Positions 39,719-49,686 of a DNA stretch of 64,000 nucleotides are shown here, one piece after another. Made by a program: the position numbers and the translations under genes. The stretch is from Aromatoleum toluolicum. GTDB lineage: Bacteria > Pseudomonadota > Gammaproteobacteria > Burkholderiales > Rhodocyclaceae. The notes under the pieces are model-generated. The model was not told the origin of the DNA, did no database searches, and worked only from the letters and a program-made list of their open reading frames with translations. The stretch spans positions 1-64,000 of the forward strand of contig NZ_WTVS01000027.1 in the NCBI RefSeq assembly GCF_012911005.2, given 5' to 3'. Position 1 is the first letter of the stretch; every line of letters starts with the position of its first letter.

Positions 39719-41317
39719 TTAGTGCCCTCCGTGCGCTGGGGCCGGTGCCACGGGCTCGCCACCGGCCGCCGGTGCAGATTTCTCAATTCGGGTGACGACG
39801 AATTCGCCAGGCGCGCGCTGTATGAACTCGAAGCGCACCTTTGTGCCTGGCGCAACTCCGGCAACGAGATCCTTCGATGCGATTCCGAAGTCCATCGTCA
39901 TCGCTGGCCACTGCAGAGCGGGAATGTCGCCATGCGTCAATGACACGGTGCCGGCAGCGTCATCGAGCGCGTCGAAGGTACCTTCCCCGCGGTAGATCTG
40001 CGCAGCTGCGGACGATCCCCCACCCTCTGCCGCCGTGGCATCGGTCAGGTTCGACAAAGCGGCCTTGAGCTGACTTTCGGAGTCGATCAGGAAATTCGCC
40101 GACACGACAACACGATCGCCCGCCTGGACGCCGTCCGTTACTTCGACGTATTCCTTGCCGCGCTGGCCGATGCGCACCGGTTGCGGCTTGAAGCGTCCTT
40201 CGTCGAGCGCGAGCAGCACGACCTGGCGCTTGCCGTCGTCGATCACCGCTGAAGTCGGCACGGTTACTCGCTGGGTCGCCGCGCCGAACGCGAGGTCAAC
40301 GTGCGCGAACATCCCCGGGCGCAGCAGGCCGTCGCGGTTGTCAAGCTCGAGGCGGACTTGTGTGCTGCGCGTTTCAGTATTTAGTGTTGGGTAGAGATAG
40401 CCGACCTTCGCCTCGAAGCGGCGGTCCGGGAAGGCGTCGAGCGTGACCGACGCCAACTGGCCAACCTGGATGCGGGCGAGGTCGCGCTCGTAGATGTCGG
40501 CGATGATCCAGACCTTCGACAGGTCGGCGATGCGATAGACCGCGTCGCCGGGCATGAAGCGGGTGCCCTGTACCGCCTTTTTCTCAAGCACGACGCCGTT
40601 CGTCGGTGAATGGAAAGTCTGGCGCTGCGGCGTCTCGCCACTCGCGGGCGCGGCGATGTCCCAGTTGCGCAGGCGCGCCCGCGTCGCATCGGCGAGCCGA
40701 CGCGCAGCGTCGGCAGCGACTGTATCGGTGGCCGCGCTGTCGCGCTGCAGTCGCTCGGCGATGCGTAGCTCCTCGCCAGCCGATTGCAGTTCCGGGCTGT
40801 AGATCGTGAAGAGCGGCTGCCCGCGACGCACCGGATCTCCGACGGCGTTCACATACAGGCGCTCGATCCAGCCTTCGAAACGCGGCGTGACATCCACGAT
40901 CGCGCGTTCGTTGAGCTCGACACGTCCGGCCGCACGTACAACCGCATCGACGACGCGCATTTCGGCGACCGCCGTTTTGACGCCGAGAGTCTGCACGCGG
41001 GCGGGGCTCACGACGACCACCCCGCTATCGTCAGGCTTATCGTCGGCATACACCGGGATGTAGTTCATGCCCATTGAGTCCTTCTTCGGCACGGGCGAGG
41101 TGTCGGGCAGACCCATTGGATTACGGTAGTAGAGGACCTTGCGTTCGCCAGCTGCACTCGATGGCGTACCACCTGCTGGCGCGGCGTCACCCGCCCCGAC
41201 CACGTGGCTACCCGTTACCGGACCCTGTCTATCGGCGCGATTGCCCGCCCAGTAACCTGCGCCTAACGCGAGCGCGACCGCCACAGCAGCCAAGGAAAGT
41301 TGTACGCCGGGCTTCAA
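39719..41317 (-). CDS. cusB: CusB adaptor with C-terminal CusF-like copper domain
   Basis: The 532-residue protein has an N-terminal anchor, then RNPMGLPDTSPVPKKDSMGM, a heavy-metal-binding module (about residues 63-90), then the adaptor with YSPELQSAGEELRIAERLQR and barrel. The last 90 residues (GEGTFDALDDAAGTVSLTHG, LQWPAMTMDFGI) form a CusF-like beta-barrel domain; the motif WPAMTM is the CusF copper site. So CusB and CusF are fused, while a free CusF is also encoded at 42694. Confidence 0.9.
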   Translation of the reverse strand: MKPGVQLSLAAVAVALALGAGYWAGNRADRQGPVTGSHVVGAGDAAPAGGTPSSAAGERKVLYYRNPMGLPDTSPVPKKDSMGMNYIPVYADDKPDDSGVVVVSPARVQTLGVKTAVAEMRVVDAVVRAAGRVELNERAIVDVTPRFEGWIERLYVNAVGDPVRRGQPLFTIYSPELQSAGEELRIAERLQRDSAATDTVAADAARRLADATRARLRNWDIAAPASGETPQRQTFHSPTNGVVLEKKAVQGTRFMPGDAVYRIADLSKVWIIADIYERDLARIQVGQLASVTLDAFPDRRFEAKVGYLYPTLNTETRSTQVRLELDNRDGLLRPGMFAHVDLAFGAATQRVTVPTSAVIDDGKRQVVLLALDEGRFKPQPVRIGQRGKEYVEVTDGVQAGDRVVVSANFLIDSESQLKAALSNLTDATAAEGGGSSAAAQIYRGEGTFDALDDAAGTVSLTHGDIPALQWPAMTMDFGIASKDLVAGVAPGTKVRFEFIQRAPGEFVVTRIEKSAPAAGGEPVAPAPAHGGH

Positions 41318-42603
41318 GGCATATCTCCTGCAAGTTTTTCAAGTTCAGCAAGCGCCATCCGAGTGTCAACGTCGGCCTGCAGCATCGCCATGCGCGTATC
41401 GACGAGTTGGCGCTCGGCTTCGAGCACGGTATCGAAGTCGACACGCCCCGTCGCGAATGCGGCGCGCGTTGCATCCCGTGTCGCCTCAGCTTGCGGCATG
41501 AGCGTCCCGCGCAAAAGTTGCAGCGTTTCGCGGCCGCTCGCGTACGTCGCGTAGGCACTGCCAAGCTCGCCCAGCAGCTTCGACTCGGCCGCGGCGCGCT
41601 TTGCGTCCGCGGCAGTGACCATCAGCGTCGCCTCACGTTCGCGCGCTCGACGAGCAGACTGCTGCAGCGGGATCATCACCTCAAACATCACATCCCAGGA
41701 TTGATCACCGCCGCGAGGTTGGTTGTTGGTCAGGCCGAAACTGAAGTCCGGGTATCGGTCCCGCCAAGTTCGATCGCGCTCGATCCGCGCCGCCTCGATA
41801 CCGCGATCCTCGGCGGCAATCATTGGGTTAGTCGCACGGGCGCGCTCGACAAGGTCCGTAAGGATGAGCGTCTGTGGCAATGGCGCGGGATCCTGGGGCA
41901 ATGCAAGTTCATTGCCCGGCGCACGTCCGAGCAATGCGTTCAGTGCCGAGGCCATACCGCGGCGCCGCTGTTCGATGCCCACAAGCGCAAGACGTTGAGA
42001 GGTGATCTCACGCTGCGCACGCAATACCGCCTGCTGCGGCAGCAGGCCGAGTCGGTAGCGCGACAGCGTGATTTCCTCAAGGCTCTGCAGCAATGCGAGT
42101 CCGTCACGGTTCAGTGCGGCCTCGCGATCGGCCGCGTAGTAACGCAGCCACGCAATCTTGATCTCTGCAGCAAGATTGCGCCATGCTGCGTCGCGGTTCG
42201 CATCGGCCTGATCGGCACGCGCACTTGCCGCGTTCGCTGCTAGTTCGCGCTTACCCCAGCCCGGTAATGACTGGATGATGCGATAGCGCGTTTCCCCAAC
42301 TTCGCCCGGAATAAGTGTCGTCGAGCCCCCACGCATCGTGTTAGTGAAGTCCATGAGTTCAATCTGAACGGTCGGATCGGGCAGTGCGCCCGCCGGTTCA
42401 ACCCGTTCCCGGGCCGCGGCAGCTTCGGCGCGATCGACCGCGAATGCCGGGTTGTTGAGGCGGGCCTGTTCTATCAGACCAACCACATCGGCACCCAAGG
42501 AGGGGTTTTGGGCGTGTGCGGCGCCTGCACTCAGACTGGCGGCGAGCACGGTAATGCCTACGACTCTATGCAAGGACCGGAGGCCGAGAATATGCGTTTT
42601 CAT
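41314..42603 (-). CDS. cusC: CusC-type outer-membrane channel
   Basis: The 429-residue TolC-like protein has signal MKTHILGLRSLHRVVGITVL, then helical repeats (LAGRAPGNELALP-like ALNALLGRAPGNELALPQDP). Its stop overlaps the cusB start by 4 bases, and it lies 90 bases downstream of the CusF-like gene. It would form the exit duct for the CusA-CusB complex. Confidence 0.88.
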   Translation of the reverse strand: MKTHILGLRSLHRVVGITVLAASLSAGAAHAQNPSLGADVVGLIEQARLNNPAFAVDRAEAAAARERVEPAGALPDPTVQIELMDFTNTMRGGSTTLIPGEVGETRYRIIQSLPGWGKRELAANAASARADQADANRDAAWRNLAAEIKIAWLRYYAADREAALNRDGLALLQSLEEITLSRYRLGLLPQQAVLRAQREITSQRLALVGIEQRRRGMASALNALLGRAPGNELALPQDPAPLPQTLILTDLVERARATNPMIAAEDRGIEAARIERDRTWRDRYPDFSFGLTNNQPRGGDQSWDVMFEVMIPLQQSARRAREREATLMVTAADAKRAAAESKLLGELGSAYATYASGRETLQLLRGTLMPQAEATRDATRAAFATGRVDFDTVLEAERQLVDTRMAMLQADVDTRMALAELEKLAGDMP

Positions 42604-42693
42604 CCGAAACGACTTGAAAATAGAGGCCGATACAATCGTGAATGACAGGTGCCCACGGCGTCCGGGACTACATCCCTCCCGGTGACGCTGGCG

Positions 42694-43047
42694 TCAGTTT
42701 GCGGCTTCAAGCTTTGTGACAGTGAACACGCCGTCAACGCGCTCGGCCCTGAAGCGGACCTTGTCGCCTATTCTGACCTGCTCGAGCATGGATGAATCGG
42801 CGGCACGGAAAACCATCGTCATTGCCGGCATGGCGAGATTTTCGAGCGGGCCGTGGCTGATCGTAATTTTGCCGGTGCTCTTGTCAATCTTCTTGATCGT
42901 TCCGTCAGACAGCGCCGATACGACCTCGCTACCGGTGTCGGCAGCGCCAGCATGATGGGCATCGTGGCCGTTCGACGCAAAGGTCGGAGTGGCCATTGCG
43001 AGTGCTGCGAGGAGCGCAACGGTAGGAAGATTGCGTTGGGTAAGCAT
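42694..43047 (-). CDS. cusF: CusF-like periplasmic copper chaperone
   Basis: The 117-residue protein has signal MLTQRNLPTVALLAALAMAT, a His-rich stretch ASNGHDAHHAGA and the CusF fold with LENLAMPAMTMVFRAADSSM and GDKVRFRAERVDGVFTVTKL. AMPAMTM fits the Met sites that bind Cu(I). It precedes cusC, and a perfect CopR-box-like motif lies about 75 bases upstream. Confidence 0.9.
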   Translation of the reverse strand: MLTQRNLPTVALLAALAMATPTFASNGHDAHHAGAADTGSEVVSALSDGTIKKIDKSTGKITISHGPLENLAMPAMTMVFRAADSSMLEQVRIGDKVRFRAERVDGVFTVTKLEAAN

Positions 43048-43118
43048 GACAAATCCTGCGTCGTGACTAATTGAGACTCAGTATGAAGAGTCGATTTGAA
43101 CCGGAAGGTGACTGGAAA

Positions 43119-43134
43119 ATTACTTTTTTGTCAG
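43119..43134 (-). promoter_or_regulatory. CopR-box-like motif upstream of cusF
   Basis: On the minus strand CTGACAAAAAAGTAAT matches CTGACA-N5-GTAAT exactly, about 75 bases before the CusF-like start. It lies just past the cupredoxin gene end and may start an internal transcript for cusFCBA. Confidence 0.6.
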
Positions 43135-43153
43135 CTTGCATGGATCAATCGGC

Positions 43154-43663
43154 TCAAGCTTGGGACACAATGATCGTACCGATCATGCCCGCTTGGTAAT
43201 GACCGGGGATCAGGCAGGCGAACTCGAAGCGCCCGGGGCGATTGAACGTCCAAATGATTTCGCTCATCCCGCCCGGGGCAACGTGAGTCATCCATGGCGC
43301 GTCATGCTCCATGCCAGGAAACTTCGTCATCAATTCAGCATGCTCATGGAGTGCCCACTTTGTCCCGATGACCATTTCGTGAAGGACATCATCGACGTTG
43401 CGATGAACAAAGCGGATCGTTTCTCCAAGGCGTACTTCGATGCGATCTGGCGAGAAGCGCATTCCATTCGTTATTAGAATGGGGACAGTACGACTTGCCT
43501 CGCGCGGATCGCCGGCCACCCCCCAGTCCTTCTGTTCATTACTAACCGTCGCAGGTCTGGCGCCCGAGCGCGTCGCTTCTCCGTGAGCCAATGCTGCGCG
43601 ACCAGCAAAGAGTGAGCCTGTCGCGAACAGGCTTGTAGCCAAAAAATGACGTCGTGACTGCAT
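43154..43663 (-). CDS. Cupredoxin-like periplasmic copper protein with Tat signal
   Basis: The 169-residue protein from 43663 starts MQSRRHFLATSLFATGSLFA, a twin-arginine signal. The mature domain has FVHRNVDDVLHEMVIG, MTKFPGMEHDAPWMTHVAPG and FEFACLIPGHYQAGMIGTII, with Cys and His/Met copper ligands (CLIPGHYQAGM). It lies 68 bases downstream of the multicopper oxidase and would store or transfer periplasmic copper. Confidence 0.85.
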   Translation of the reverse strand: MQSRRHFLATSLFATGSLFAGRAALAHGEATRSGARPATVSNEQKDWGVAGDPREASRTVPILITNGMRFSPDRIEVRLGETIRFVHRNVDDVLHEMVIGTKWALHEHAELMTKFPGMEHDAPWMTHVAPGGMSEIIWTFNRPGRFEFACLIPGHYQAGMIGTIIVSQA

Positions 43664-43731
43664 CGGCGCTCCATTATCACAATTGGATATTTCATACAGC
43701 TTGGGAAAAATTGGGCAGTCGTCCAGCATCA

Positions 43732-45132
43732 CTACCCCGTGTGGCGACTGGGCCCGCGAACATTGATCATTCCGGGAGAGCCGGTGGTAGTCCCCGGCAT
43801 TGATTGACCGCCTGTACCAACTGTCCGCACTGGGTCCATGACGCCCCCTGCCCACTCATGAGCGACGCGCCCCACCGGATGTTTGTACCAACCGGGGTTC
43901 GAGTAGTCTCCTGGCCTCTGATCACGCCGAACCTTGACGACGGTAAACATGCCGCCCATCTCGACTGCGCCGAACTGCGCTTGGCCTGTCATCATCGGCA
44001 AAGTGTTGTCGGGCAGCGGCATCTCCATTTCGGCCATCTCAGCCATGCCGCGCTCCCCCATCGCCATGTAGTCCGGTACGAGTTTCTGGATGCGCTCGGC
44101 AATACCTCTGTGATCGACACCAATCATTGTCGGCACGTCGTGACCCATCGCATTCATCGTGTGGTGCGACTTGTGACAATGCAGCGCCCAGTCGCCTTCC
44201 TCGTCAGCGACGAATTCGATCTGACGCATCTGGCCAACCGCGATATCGACGGTAACTTCGGGCCAGCGAGCCTCCTTCGGAGTCGGACCACCGTCGGTCC
44301 CCGTCACATCGAACTCGTGTCCATGCAGGTGGATCGGATGGTTGGTCATGGACAGGTTGCCAATTCGAATCCGTACGCGATCGCCACGGCGCACGTTGAG
44401 GGAATCGATACCCGGAAAGACGCGGCTGTTGAACGTAAACAGGTTGAAATCAAGCATCGTATTGGTCTTGGGGGTATAGCTGCCGGGCTCAATGTCGAAC
44501 GCGCCCAAGAGGAAGCAAAAATCGCGATCAACAGGGTCGATCAGCGGATGCCGCTTACGCGGATGCGTGACCCACAACCCCATCATTCCCATCGCCATTT
44601 GCACCATCTCGTCGGCGTGGGGGTGGTACATAAAGGTACCCGGCCTGCGGGCGATGAACTCATAGACGAATGTCTTGCCAGGAGGGATATGCGGTTGCGT
44701 CAGCCCCCCAACCCCGTCCATGCCGTTCGGCAGACGCTGCCCGTGCCAGTGGACCGTCGTATGCTCGGGAAGACGGTTCGTGACGAAAATGCGCACCCGA
44801 TCGCCTTCAACCACTTCAATGGTGGGGCCAGGCGATTGGCCGTTATATCCCCACAACCTCGCGGTCATCCCCGGCGCGATGACGCGCTCGACCGGTTCCG
44901 CAACAAGATGGAACTCCTTGACGCTGCCGTTCATGCGCCATGGTGCTGTCCAGCCATTGAGGGTCACAACAGGGTTGTAGGAAGCGCCATCGGCGGGTAG
45001 CAGCGGCATCGCCGTGTCGGCACTGTGCCGTAGGGCCACCTCGGGTAGGACTGCCAAGGCAGCACGGCCCACCCCACCGATCGCAAGCAAGCCTGCACCC
45101 GCGAGAAATTGTCGTCTATTGGGCATTCTCAA
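43732..45132 (-). CDS. Multicopper oxidase (periplasmic, Tat-exported)
   Basis: The 466-residue protein starts with the twin-arginine signal NRRQFLAGAGLLAIGGVG and has copper-binding HWHG (residues 128-131), HPHAD (170-174), HPIHLHGHEFDV and the C-terminal HCHKSHHTMNAMGH. It could oxidise Cu(I) to the less toxic Cu(II). At 466 residues it is shorter than PcoA/CopA-type oxidases and lacks a long Met-rich loop. It is second-to-last before the cupredoxin gene in the same run. Confidence 0.92.
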   Translation of the reverse strand: MRMPNRRQFLAGAGLLAIGGVGRAALAVLPEVALRHSADTAMPLLPADGASYNPVVTLNGWTAPWRMNGSVKEFHLVAEPVERVIAPGMTARLWGYNGQSPGPTIEVVEGDRVRIFVTNRLPEHTTVHWHGQRLPNGMDGVGGLTQPHIPPGKTFVYEFIARRPGTFMYHPHADEMVQMAMGMMGLWVTHPRKRHPLIDPVDRDFCFLLGAFDIEPGSYTPKTNTMLDFNLFTFNSRVFPGIDSLNVRRGDRVRIRIGNLSMTNHPIHLHGHEFDVTGTDGGPTPKEARWPEVTVDIAVGQMRQIEFVADEEGDWALHCHKSHHTMNAMGHDVPTMIGVDHRGIAERIQKLVPDYMAMGERGMAEMAEMEMPLPDNTLPMMTGQAQFGAVEMGGMFTVVKVRRDQRPGDYSNPGWYKHPVGRVAHEWAGGVMDPVRTVGTGGQSMPGTTTGSPGMINVRGPSRHTG

Positions 45133-45143
45133 TGCTCGCCATA

Positions 45144-46550
45144 CTAGTGTTGAGCGACAGGTACCGCCGGGCCTGATCGCACGACCGTCGGCGCAATCGG
45201 GTAGCCGAGCAAGGTCGCGTTCAGTGCTGCATCCGCAAGCCAGAAGTCACGCTCAGCTTGTATGGCCTGAATTACGCCTAACGTTTGGTTGCGGGTCTCC
45301 GCGAGAAGCTCGAAAATGCTGATAAACATCCCGTTGTATTGAAGAACCGCCTCGTCCGCGATGCTTCTGCGCAACGGGATGACCTCGTCGCGGTAATGGC
45401 GTGCCAAGTCAAACGCGTTGCGATAGCTGTCGTAGATCGAGCGCACCTGCGAACTGGCATTGCGAACGACCTGTACGGTACGGTTGACGGCAGCGAGATA
45501 ACGCGCCTGGTCTCCCGCGCGGCGTGCGTCGCCGAAGTCGAATATCGGCAGCGGCAATTCGATCTCAACACCACGCTGTGGGCGTGTGCCTGTCTCGCTG
45601 TTGCGCACGCCAGCGACCTCGATCCCATTGACTACGCTGGTCACCTGCGTAAGTCCCAGATCTTTCGCGGCTGTTTCAAGTGCAGCGCGTGCGATACGGA
45701 CGTCGAGGCGCTCGTCGATTATCGCGCGAGCAACCGTCGCTTCATCGATCGGTTCCACCGGCAAATCCGGCAAGCGCTCCGGGAGTCGAAGGGCAAGCGC
45801 CTGGTGCGGCGACAGGCCTACCAACTGAATCAGGGTTTCACGGGTCCGTACCGCATCCTGACGCGCACGAATCTGAGCGCTCACGGCATCTGCATACTGC
45901 GCTTGTTCTCGCGCTCGCTGAAGACGACTGTAGTTGCCCGCGCTCTGCATACGGCGCGCGAGCTCGGCTGTCGCTGCCGTGGCACTGGCCACCTCGTCGT
46001 GGTAATTGGCGACCTGTAACGTCGAAACAGCCTCGACCCATGCACGGCGCACGTCAGTTACAAGCGCCAAGACCGACGCCGAGGCCCGCAACCTGATTTC
46101 CCGTTGTTTCAGCTCGGCGCGGTCGAGACGCGCAGGTAGGAGCAGCACGTCAAGCAGAGAGAAGCTCAACGCTCGGCCAAGCTCGAGTTCGCGCTCGCCG
46201 CCCCCTGAACGCAGCAGACGCTCGTAGCTAAACACCGGGTTAGGGACGCGCGCTGAGCGCGTAGTATCGGCCGATGCCGCCGCCGCTTCTGCAAGCACCA
46301 CCTGAAACGCCGGACTATAGCTGAGCGCTATCCGCACGGCATCATCCTTACGCAGCGGCTGAGCCAGCAAGTGAGCAACTTCCGCCTCCACCTCGACGCG
46401 ATCAGGATCGCTACGCAACCATCGCGGCGCGCTTCCAGCATGCTCCTGACTGAATCGCGCTACTGCCTCGTAGTTACTGTCAATTTCGGCCGTTGCGCAG
46501 CCCGTCAGGATGACAGCGGATACCAGGACAAAAGACGTGGAGGTCTTCAC
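45144..46550 (-). CDS. TolC-family outer-membrane lipoprotein in copper operon
   Basis: The 468-residue product begins MKTSTSFVLVSAVILTGCAT (lipobox LTGC) and carries TolC helices (ALALRLPERLPDLPVEPIDE, AVNRTVQVVRNASSQVRSIY). It lies 11 bases upstream of the multicopper oxidase and overlaps the preceding small gene by 4 bases. Together with CusC and the HME3-operon channel, three TolC-type proteins are encoded within 11.4 kb. Its pump partner is not obvious. Confidence 0.85.
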   Translation of the reverse strand: MKTSTSFVLVSAVILTGCATAEIDSNYEAVARFSQEHAGSAPRWLRSDPDRVEVEAEVAHLLAQPLRKDDAVRIALSYSPAFQVVLAEAAAASADTTRSARVPNPVFSYERLLRSGGGERELELGRALSFSLLDVLLLPARLDRAELKQREIRLRASASVLALVTDVRRAWVEAVSTLQVANYHDEVASATAATAELARRMQSAGNYSRLQRAREQAQYADAVSAQIRARQDAVRTRETLIQLVGLSPHQALALRLPERLPDLPVEPIDEATVARAIIDERLDVRIARAALETAAKDLGLTQVTSVVNGIEVAGVRNSETGTRPQRGVEIELPLPIFDFGDARRAGDQARYLAAVNRTVQVVRNASSQVRSIYDSYRNAFDLARHYRDEVIPLRRSIADEAVLQYNGMFISIFELLAETRNQTLGVIQAIQAERDFWLADAALNATLLGYPIAPTVVRSGPAVPVAQH

Positions 46551-46897
46551 CTCACTTCCTCCGACCTTCCACCCTGTGACGCTGCATCGTTCGAAATCGA
46601 CGTATTGCCGCGATTTCCTTGACGGTCCTCCCGTCGGCCCACTTCGTCGTTGACCTCACGCCAGGGACGCAGAGGCTCGTCCACGCGGTAAGAACGATAG
46701 CTATCAAGCACGGAACGGAACGAGGGCACCTCAATTCCGGCATCCGCGCCTGTCGCAAGTGTAGCGTCGCGCACGCGGGCGGATTCTGGTGGCGAGGACT
46801 CGTTCGACGCCGCGGCGCGGTCTGTGTGAGCTTGTAAGACCAGACAGACGAGCGTCGCAGCGCCCCGCCACGAAACGGCGAAACAACCGCTCTTCAT
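46547..46897 (-). CDS. Small exported protein of unknown function
   Basis: The 116-residue product from ATG 46897 begins MKSGCFAVSWRGAATLVCLV with a signal-like segment, then SFRSVLDSYRSYRVDEPLRP and a Gly/Asn/Arg-rich tail. Its stop overlaps the following TolC start by 4 bases, so translation is coupled. No family was recognised; it may be a small partner of the TolC-like protein. Confidence 0.65.
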   Translation of the reverse strand: MKSGCFAVSWRGAATLVCLVLQAHTDRAAASNESSPPESARVRDATLATGADAGIEVPSFRSVLDSYRSYRVDEPLRPWREVNDEVGRREDRQGNRGNTSISNDAASQGGRSEEVR

Positions 46898-46959
46898 TGG
46901 GGACTCATTCTTTCTTGTGGCCTCAGCCCCGAGGAGCACTCCCGGAGGCAAACCTCCTC

Positions 46960-47382
46960 TTATTTCATGGGGTTCGTCGGTCCCGCCTTCATGTGCATTT
47001 CCATCATCTGCTGCATCATGTCCATGCGCTTTTCCATCATCCGCATGTGGTCACGCATCATGTCTGGCGCTTTTCCGCCCATCGTGCCACCGGCCATCGG
47101 GCATTCCTCGGGCATATCACGCATCGCCGACTCCATGGCAGTCATCTGCTCTTCCATCAGGGCCATGCGACGCGCGGGGTCTTTCTCCGTACGGATCGCC
47201 TTCATGCGTTGTTGGAGCGCAGGCATGCTGGCAGCTGGCCCTGTCGTGGCGGGTGTCACTTGCGCCACGTCCGGATGATGACTTTGGTGCTCCTCATCCG
47301 TCGGCGCTGCCGCAAACGTAACAGACATTGCAGCCGCGGCAGCCAACGCGAACACAACGCGCATCACCATAACCGGTTTCAT
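46960..47382 (-). CDS. Methionine-rich periplasmic protein, first gene of the copper run
   Basis: The 140-residue protein has signal MKPVMVMRVVFALAAAAAMS and a mature part with histidines (EEHQSHHPD) and a Met-rich helix (MMRDHMRMMEKRMDMMQQMM, about residues 108-130) suited to bind Cu(I). It opens the minus-strand series 47.4 to about 29.4 kb. A CopR-box-like motif lies 100 bases upstream in the divergent intergenic region with the copRS genes. Confidence 0.75.
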   Translation of the reverse strand: MKPVMVMRVVFALAAAAAMSVTFAAAPTDEEHQSHHPDVAQVTPATTGPAASMPALQQRMKAIRTEKDPARRMALMEEQMTAMESAMRDMPEECPMAGGTMGGKAPDMMRDHMRMMEKRMDMMQQMMEMHMKAGPTNPMK

Positions 47383-47480
47383 ACAACTACCTCCTTCGAA
47401 AGCATAGAAGCGATGCCCTCGGCACGGGCCGACACACCGCCATATTGCGACTCAGAAGGTGTCAGGAATCTGTCTCCCGA

Positions 47481-47496
47481 ATTACATCTTGGTAAT
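47481..47496. promoter_or_regulatory. CopR-box-like dyad between divergent copper genes
   Basis: ATTACATCTTGGTAAT is a near-perfect 6-base dyad with a 4-base spacer, centred between the Met-rich gene (start 47382) and the response-regulator gene (start 47560). It can serve both promoters and would give autoregulation. Confidence 0.6.
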
Positions 47497-47559
47497 CTCG
47501 AATTGAAGCCCGGTTTAGCGATGCAAAATGTCGTCGCATGAACGAGATAGAGGGCAACC

Positions 47560-48240
47560 ATGAAAATCCTGATCGTTGAGGATGAGCCGAAAACCGGCGA
47601 TTACCTGCAGCAGGGACTGGGCGAAGCCGGCTTTGTTGTGGACCTCGCGCGCGACGGGCTGGATGGCCTGCATATGGCGCTCAATGGCGAGTACGACCTG
47701 ATTGTGCTCGACGTAATGCTCCCCTCACTTGATGGCTGGGGCGTGCTTCGAACCGTCCGACGTAGCGGCAGAGAAACGCCCGTGCTGTTTCTTACTGCAC
47801 GCGATCAGGTCGAAGATCGGGTACGTGGTCTCGAACTCGGGGCCGACGACTATCTAGTGAAACCCTTTGCGTTCTCAGAACTGCTCGCGCGCGTGCGCAC
47901 ACTGCTACGTCGAGGAAAGGCCAAGGAGCCTGAGGTGTTCAGGGTTGGGGACCTCGAACTTGATCTTCTGCGACGGCGAGTGACGCGTGCAGGCATAAAG
48001 ATTGATCTCACAGCGAAGGAGTTCTCATTACTTGAACTGCTGTTGCGGAGGCAGGGCGAAGTGTTGCCGCGGTCATTGATTGCCTCGCAAGTGTGGGACA
48101 TGAACTTCGACAGCGACACGAACGTCATCGAAGTAGCGGTCCGCCGGTTGCGAGCGAAAGTCGACGAACCCTTCGAACCCAAACTTATCCGTACCGTGCG
48201 TGGCATGGGCTACGTTCTGGAAGTGCCGGAGGCTCAGTGA
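47560..48240 (+). CDS. copR: OmpR-family response regulator (CopR/CusR type)
   Basis: The 226-residue protein has receiver domain [20 protein letters not shown] with Asp51 in [13 protein letters not shown] and Lys in [17 protein letters not shown], then a winged-helix DNA-binding domain ([40 protein letters not shown]). Family members at copper loci are activated by a CopS/CusS sensor and bind paired half-sites upstream of efflux genes. Its stop overlaps the sensor start. Confidence 0.92.
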   Translation: MKILIVEDEPKTGDYLQQGLGEAGFVVDLARDGLDGLHMALNGEYDLIVLDVMLPSLDGWGVLRTVRRSGRETPVLFLTARDQVEDRVRGLELGADDYLVKPFAFSELLARVRTLLRRGKAKEPEVFRVGDLELDLLRRRVTRAGIKIDLTAKEFSLLELLLRRQGEVLPRSLIASQVWDMNFDSDTNVIEVAVRRLRAKVDEPFEPKLIRTVRGMGYVLEVPEAQ

Positions 48241-49652
48241 AGCTCCGGTACCCTCTATCGCTCACCACACGACTTGCGCTGCTCTTCGCACTGACGGCAG
48301 CGAGCTTACTGATAGCCGTCGGCGTACTACTCGGTCGTGCCGTCGAAGCGCATTTTGCGGAGCTCGACGACCACGAACTGCGCGGAAAACTCGCGCTGAT
48401 CGAAAATCTACTCCAGCGGGCCGATTTGCCGTCCGCACGGGATATGTTGCCCCAACGGCTCGACGACGCTTTCGTCGGCCATGATGGTATCGCAGTGTTC
48501 TTGCGCGATAAGGAAGGGGTTGTAAGTTACGCAATCCATCCAAGCTCTTTTCTGGCGGGAGTCCTCGCCGGAGATGAATTACCATCCGGCATCGCCAAAT
48601 GGGAGAAGGATGGACACCACTATGCGGGACGTGAGCAGTCGTTGCGTATGCAGGGGGCCGACGGAACAACGACCTACATTCGTGCTGTGGTCGGGCTGGA
48701 TATCACCCACCATGCGACGTTTCTCGACGCAGCGCGGCTTCGCCTTTGGCTTGCCATATCGTTAGCGGCGGTAATGGCCGCCCTGCTCGGCTGGTGGGTC
48801 GCGCATGCGGGTCTCGCCCCCTTACGCCGAGTATCCGAGATCGCTCGCGGGTTGTCGGCTGAACGTCTTAGCCAACGCTTGACGGAAGCCAAGGCCCCGG
48901 TTGAAGTGCGTGAACTCGTCGATGCATTTAACGGCATGCTCAGTCGCCTCGAAGCTGCATTTCAACGTTTATCCGATTTTTCGGCCGATATTGCCCATGA
49001 ACTACGGACTCCCATCTCGAATCTGATGACGCAAACGGCTGTTTCCCTGTCTCGAACGCGTACCGCTGACGAGTACCGTGAGGTCCTAACGTCAAACCTT
49101 GAAGAATACCAACGGATCGCGCGCATGGTTGCCGACATGCTGTTCTTGGCAAAAGCCGATAATGGGCGCCTGCCTGGCCCACACGAACTGGTGGCCTTGG
49201 CCGATGAGGCGCGTGCGCTCGCGGAATTCTATGAAGCACTCGCCGAGGAGCACGATGTCAACGTCGTGGTCCGAGGCGCAGCAACGGTCCACGGTGATCG
49301 CTTGATGCTGCGGCGCGCGATCTCAAATCTGCTATCGAATGCCCTGCGCCATTCCCGCCCGGGAAGCACCATCGAGATTGATGTCGCCGATGACGGTCCT
49401 CAAGTCATGCTCCGCATTCAAAATCACGGCGACACGATTCCGGCAGATCAACTATCACGCATCTTTGAACGTTTCCATCGTGCAAGCGCCGAGCGACATC
49501 ATCACGGAGAGGGCGCCGGCCTCGGTCTGGCAATCACCCGTACGATCATCGAAACACATGGCGGAACGGTAGACGTCGAATCCGCCGACGGCGTCACCGC
49601 ATTTCGCATTCATTTGCCGCGCTTGATCCACGGCCAGACGAGCACAGAGTAG
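48237..49652 (+). CDS. copS: Sensor histidine kinase (CopS/CusS type)
   Basis: The 471-residue protein starts with GTG 48237, which overlaps the regulator stop by 4 bases. It has TM1 ([20 protein letters not shown]), a periplasmic sensor loop, TM2 ([20 protein letters not shown]), a HAMP, the H-box [16 protein letters not shown] (His254) and ATP-binding motifs [20 protein letters not shown]. It senses periplasmic copper or silver in homologues, by inference here as well. Confidence 0.92.
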   Translation: MKLRYPLSLTTRLALLFALTAASLLIAVGVLLGRAVEAHFAELDDHELRGKLALIENLLQRADLPSARDMLPQRLDDAFVGHDGIAVFLRDKEGVVSYAIHPSSFLAGVLAGDELPSGIAKWEKDGHHYAGREQSLRMQGADGTTTYIRAVVGLDITHHATFLDAARLRLWLAISLAAVMAALLGWWVAHAGLAPLRRVSEIARGLSAERLSQRLTEAKAPVEVRELVDAFNGMLSRLEAAFQRLSDFSADIAHELRTPISNLMTQTAVSLSRTRTADEYREVLTSNLEEYQRIARMVADMLFLAKADNGRLPGPHELVALADEARALAEFYEALAEEHDVNVVVRGAATVHGDRLMLRRAISNLLSNALRHSRPGSTIEIDVADDGPQVMLRIQNHGDTIPADQLSRIFERFHRASAERHHHGEGAGLGLAITRTIIETHGGTVDVESADGVTAFRIHLPRLIHGQTSTE

Positions 49653-49686
49653 AGTTTGCCCAAGGTATTTGCCAGGAGTGACCGAT

